Positions 42,841 to 44,558 of a DNA stretch of 44,558 bases are shown piece by piece. The stretch lies in contig CAJTOY010000012.1 in the NCBI GenBank assembly GCA_910578195.1, positions 1 to 44,558 on the forward strand. Reading direction: 5' to 3'. A model generated the notes under the pieces. The model had not been told where the DNA came from, searched no databases, and saw only the letters and a program-made list of their open reading frames with translations. Every line of letters starts with the position of its first letter. Position 1 is the first letter of the stretch. The DNA comes from an uncultured Christensenella sp. (lineage in GTDB: Bacteria > Bacillota > Clostridia > Christensenellales > Borkfalkiaceae). Made by a program: the position numbers and the translations under genes.

Positions 42841-44204
42841 AATATTATTTGGCAATAGACATCGGGGCGAGTTCGGGACGGCATATTCTGGGGCGAATAG
42901 AGAACGGGCGGTTAGAAACCGAAGAGATATACCGCTTCAACAACGGGGCGGAAACGCGCGGCGGACGTCTGGTCTGGGATATGTCGCGGCTGTTTCGGGA
43001 GGTGAAGAACGGACTGAAAAAAGCGAAAGAAGCAGGCAAGACTCCCGCATACGTCGGGATAGACACCTGGGCGGTGGACTACGCGCTGCTGGATAAAGAG
43101 GATAAACTCATAGGCGAGGTGTACGCTTACAGAGACAGCCGCACGGACCGCGCGGTGCGCAAGGTGCACCGCATAGCGCCGTTCGAGGAGCTGTACGGCA
43201 GAACGGGCATACAGTACCAGAAGTTCAATACCATTTATCAATTGTTCGCGGACAAGGAAAGCGGTAAATTAACCGACGCGGAAAGCATGCTTATGCTGCC
43301 CGATTATCTCAACTATTTACTTACGGGCGAGAAGAGGCAGGAATATACCAACGCCACGAGCACGGGATTAGTTAACGCACAGACGCACGATTGGGATTGG
43401 GAGATAATCGAACGGCTGGGGCTGCCGAAAAAGCTGTTCGGCAAGATAACGCCGTCGGGCACGGAAGTGGGAGAGTTTTCCGAAGAAATACAAAACGAGC
43501 TCGGTTACAGCGCAACGGTAATGCTGCCCGCAACGCACGACACAGCGAGCGCGGTGCTCGCGGCGCCGCTGGATAGCGACAGCGCGTACATATCCTCGGG
43601 CACATGGTCGTTGCTCGGCGCGGAACAGACCGAAGTGAGAACGGACGCGGGCAGTCTTAAAGCAAACTACTCTAACGAGGGGAGCATAGACGGCAAGTTC
43701 AGATACCAGAAGAACATAATGGGTCTATGGATAATTCAAAGCGTCAAGCGCGAGCTGGGCGGAAGCGTGACGTTCGCGACGTTGTCGAACATGGCGAAGT
43801 GCAAGGACAGCGAGATATATATCGACGTGAACGACAAACGCTTTCTCTCGCCGAAGAACATGACGGCGGAGATAAGGAAGGCGATAATGGCAAACCTCGG
43901 CACGGCGAGCATAATGCGCGTAATTTACGACAGTCTGGCGAAGTCGTACGCGGACGCGCTGGCGGAGCTCGAACGCAACACGGGCAGAACGTACTCGACG
44001 TTGAACATAATCGGCGGGGGCAGTCGGGACGGGTTACTGAACGAGCTGACGGCAAAGGCGACGGGCAAGCGGGTTGTAACGGGCCCCGTGGAGGCAACGG
44101 CGATAGGCAACATAATAATGCAGATGATAGGCTCGGGCGAGATAAAAGATTTGCCCGAAGCCCGCAAAATAATAAAAAAATCTTTTGAAATTAAAATAAT
44201 TTAA
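42837..44204 (+). CDS. rhaB: Rhamnulokinase
   Basis: Phosphorylates L-rhamnulose to L-rhamnulose-1-phosphate. A 455-residue FGGY kinase with the first ATP-binding loop DIGASSGRHILG (8-19), DTWAVDYALLD (about 76-86), SSGTWSLLG (about 254) and the adenosine loop GGGSRDGLLNELTA (about 391). These are diagnostic for RhaB within FGGY kinases. It overlaps the SGNH gene by 4 bases, so it is co-translated with the glycosidase genes. rhaA follows after a 197-base gap with hairpins. Confidence 0.96.
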   Translation: MKYYLAIDIGASSGRHILGRIENGRLETEEIYRFNNGAETRGGRLVWDMSRLFREVKNGLKKAKEAGKTPAYVGIDTWAVDYALLDKEDKLIGEVYAYRDSRTDRAVRKVHRIAPFEELYGRTGIQYQKFNTIYQLFADKESGKLTDAESMLMLPDYLNYLLTGEKRQEYTNATSTGLVNAQTHDWDWEIIERLGLPKKLFGKITPSGTEVGEFSEEIQNELGYSATVMLPATHDTASAVLAAPLDSDSAYISSGTWSLLGAEQTEVRTDAGSLKANYSNEGSIDGKFRYQKNIMGLWIIQSVKRELGGSVTFATLSNMAKCKDSEIYIDVNDKRFLSPKNMTAEIRKAIMANLGTASIMRVIYDSLAKSYADALAELERNTGRTYSTLNIIGGGSRDGLLNELTAKATGKRVVTGPVEATAIGNIIMQMIGSGEIKDLPEARKIIKKSFEIKII

Positions 44205-44401
44205 CGGCGCAAGCAAAACCGCGCTTTTGCGCCGGCGCACTCGATTTGCGGCTTGCCGCCTCAGCGGTGGGAATTGTCGCTTTTATATAATTGTGTGCCC
44301 TTAAAAATAGCGACAAGGGAGGCAGAGCCTCCCGAATCACGAAAAATCGCAGGCGCAGAATAGCCGAGATTTTTGTGAATTCAATATAAGAGGTGAAATA
44401 A
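44205..44401. repeat. rhaB-rhaA gap with three nested inverted repeats
   Basis: GGCGCAAGC with GCTT..GCGCC (44206-44233), TTGTCGCT with AGCGACAA (44274-44281, 44309-44316), and GGGAGGC-AGA-GCCTCCC (44317-44333). The second and third are directly adjacent. None has a proper T run. AAGAGGTG before ATG 44402 is the rhaA ribosome site. I see no clear promoter. Confidence 0.55.
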
Positions 44402-44558
44402 ATGTACGAGTATGCAAGGCGCGAATACGCTGGTAAGGGAATAGATACCGAAGCGGCGATAGCGCAGTTAAAGGAAATACCTATATCGGTGCACTGTTGG
44501 CAAGGCGACGACGTTGTGGGGCTGGACGGCGGCGGAGAATTAAGCGGCGGCATACAGA
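44402..44558 (+). CDS. rhaA: L-rhamnose isomerase, N-terminal part (cut by window end)
   Basis: The 52 visible codons begin MYEYARREYAGKGID and include ISVHCWQGDDVVGLDG, the characteristic N-terminal motif of L-rhamnose isomerase, which converts L-rhamnose to L-rhamnulose for RhaB. A ribosome site (AAGAGGTG) lies 6-8 bases upstream. The rest lies outside the window. Confidence 0.93.
   Translation, partial: MYEYARREYAGKGIDTEAAIAQLKEIPISVHCWQGDDVVGLDGGGELSGGIQ

Overview
The window reads as chromosome of an uncultured gut-type Firmicute (class Clostridia). The grounds are Gram-positive Shine-Dalgarno sites (AGGAGG), lipoprotein-anchored solute-binding proteins, a Spo0A-type DNA-binding domain and dense sugar-utilisation operons. 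It falls into two parts with very different base composition.

Positions 1-14478 are an AT-rich integrated element between two 5S rRNA sequences. The 3' end of a 5S gene opens the window, and a complete 5S gene lies at 14357-14472. The 55 bases visible on the left are repeated exactly at 14424-14478, and paired TTGAGCATAA repeats sit inside each end, so I read these as attL and attR. The element carries a tyrosine integrase, a MobV relaxase, a SLOG protein, a small XRE regulator, an AgrC-like kinase with a Spo0A-type response regulator, and a bacteriocin locus: HlyD-type fusion protein, double-glycine precursor, small membrane protein, GyrI-like protein and C39-peptidase ABC exporter. An sce7726/sce7725 gene pair follows. 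Between the kinase and regulator genes, on the opposite strand, lies a self-contained unit (promoter, Shine-Dalgarno, ORF, terminator) for a 16-residue Trp-rich peptide that is easy to miss.

Positions 14480-44558 are a GC-richer carbohydrate-utilisation region. It holds nagB-nagA-GH3, then a multisugar ABC ATPase with a membrane protein, then a divergent ArsR-like regulator. Next comes a long operon of GH2 enzyme, two permeases, a glycosidase-like lipoprotein, a solute-binding lipoprotein and a giant repeat lipoprotein whose frame joins a DUF4838 domain only through a -1 shift at a T7 run. The last operon has an ADP-ribosylglycohydrolase-family protein, a DUF218 protein, a PhnP-like metallo-hydrolase, a trehalase/GH63-like glycosidase, an SGNH hydrolase, rhaB and the start of rhaA. 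Four promoters here have strong -35 and -10 boxes with 17-base spacers, and several share upstream TGGAAGC sites, which suggests one regulon. Surface lipoproteins would capture a glycan, the ABC system would import it, and cytoplasmic GH2, GH3 and GH63-like enzymes would feed N-acetylglucosamine and rhamnose catabolism.
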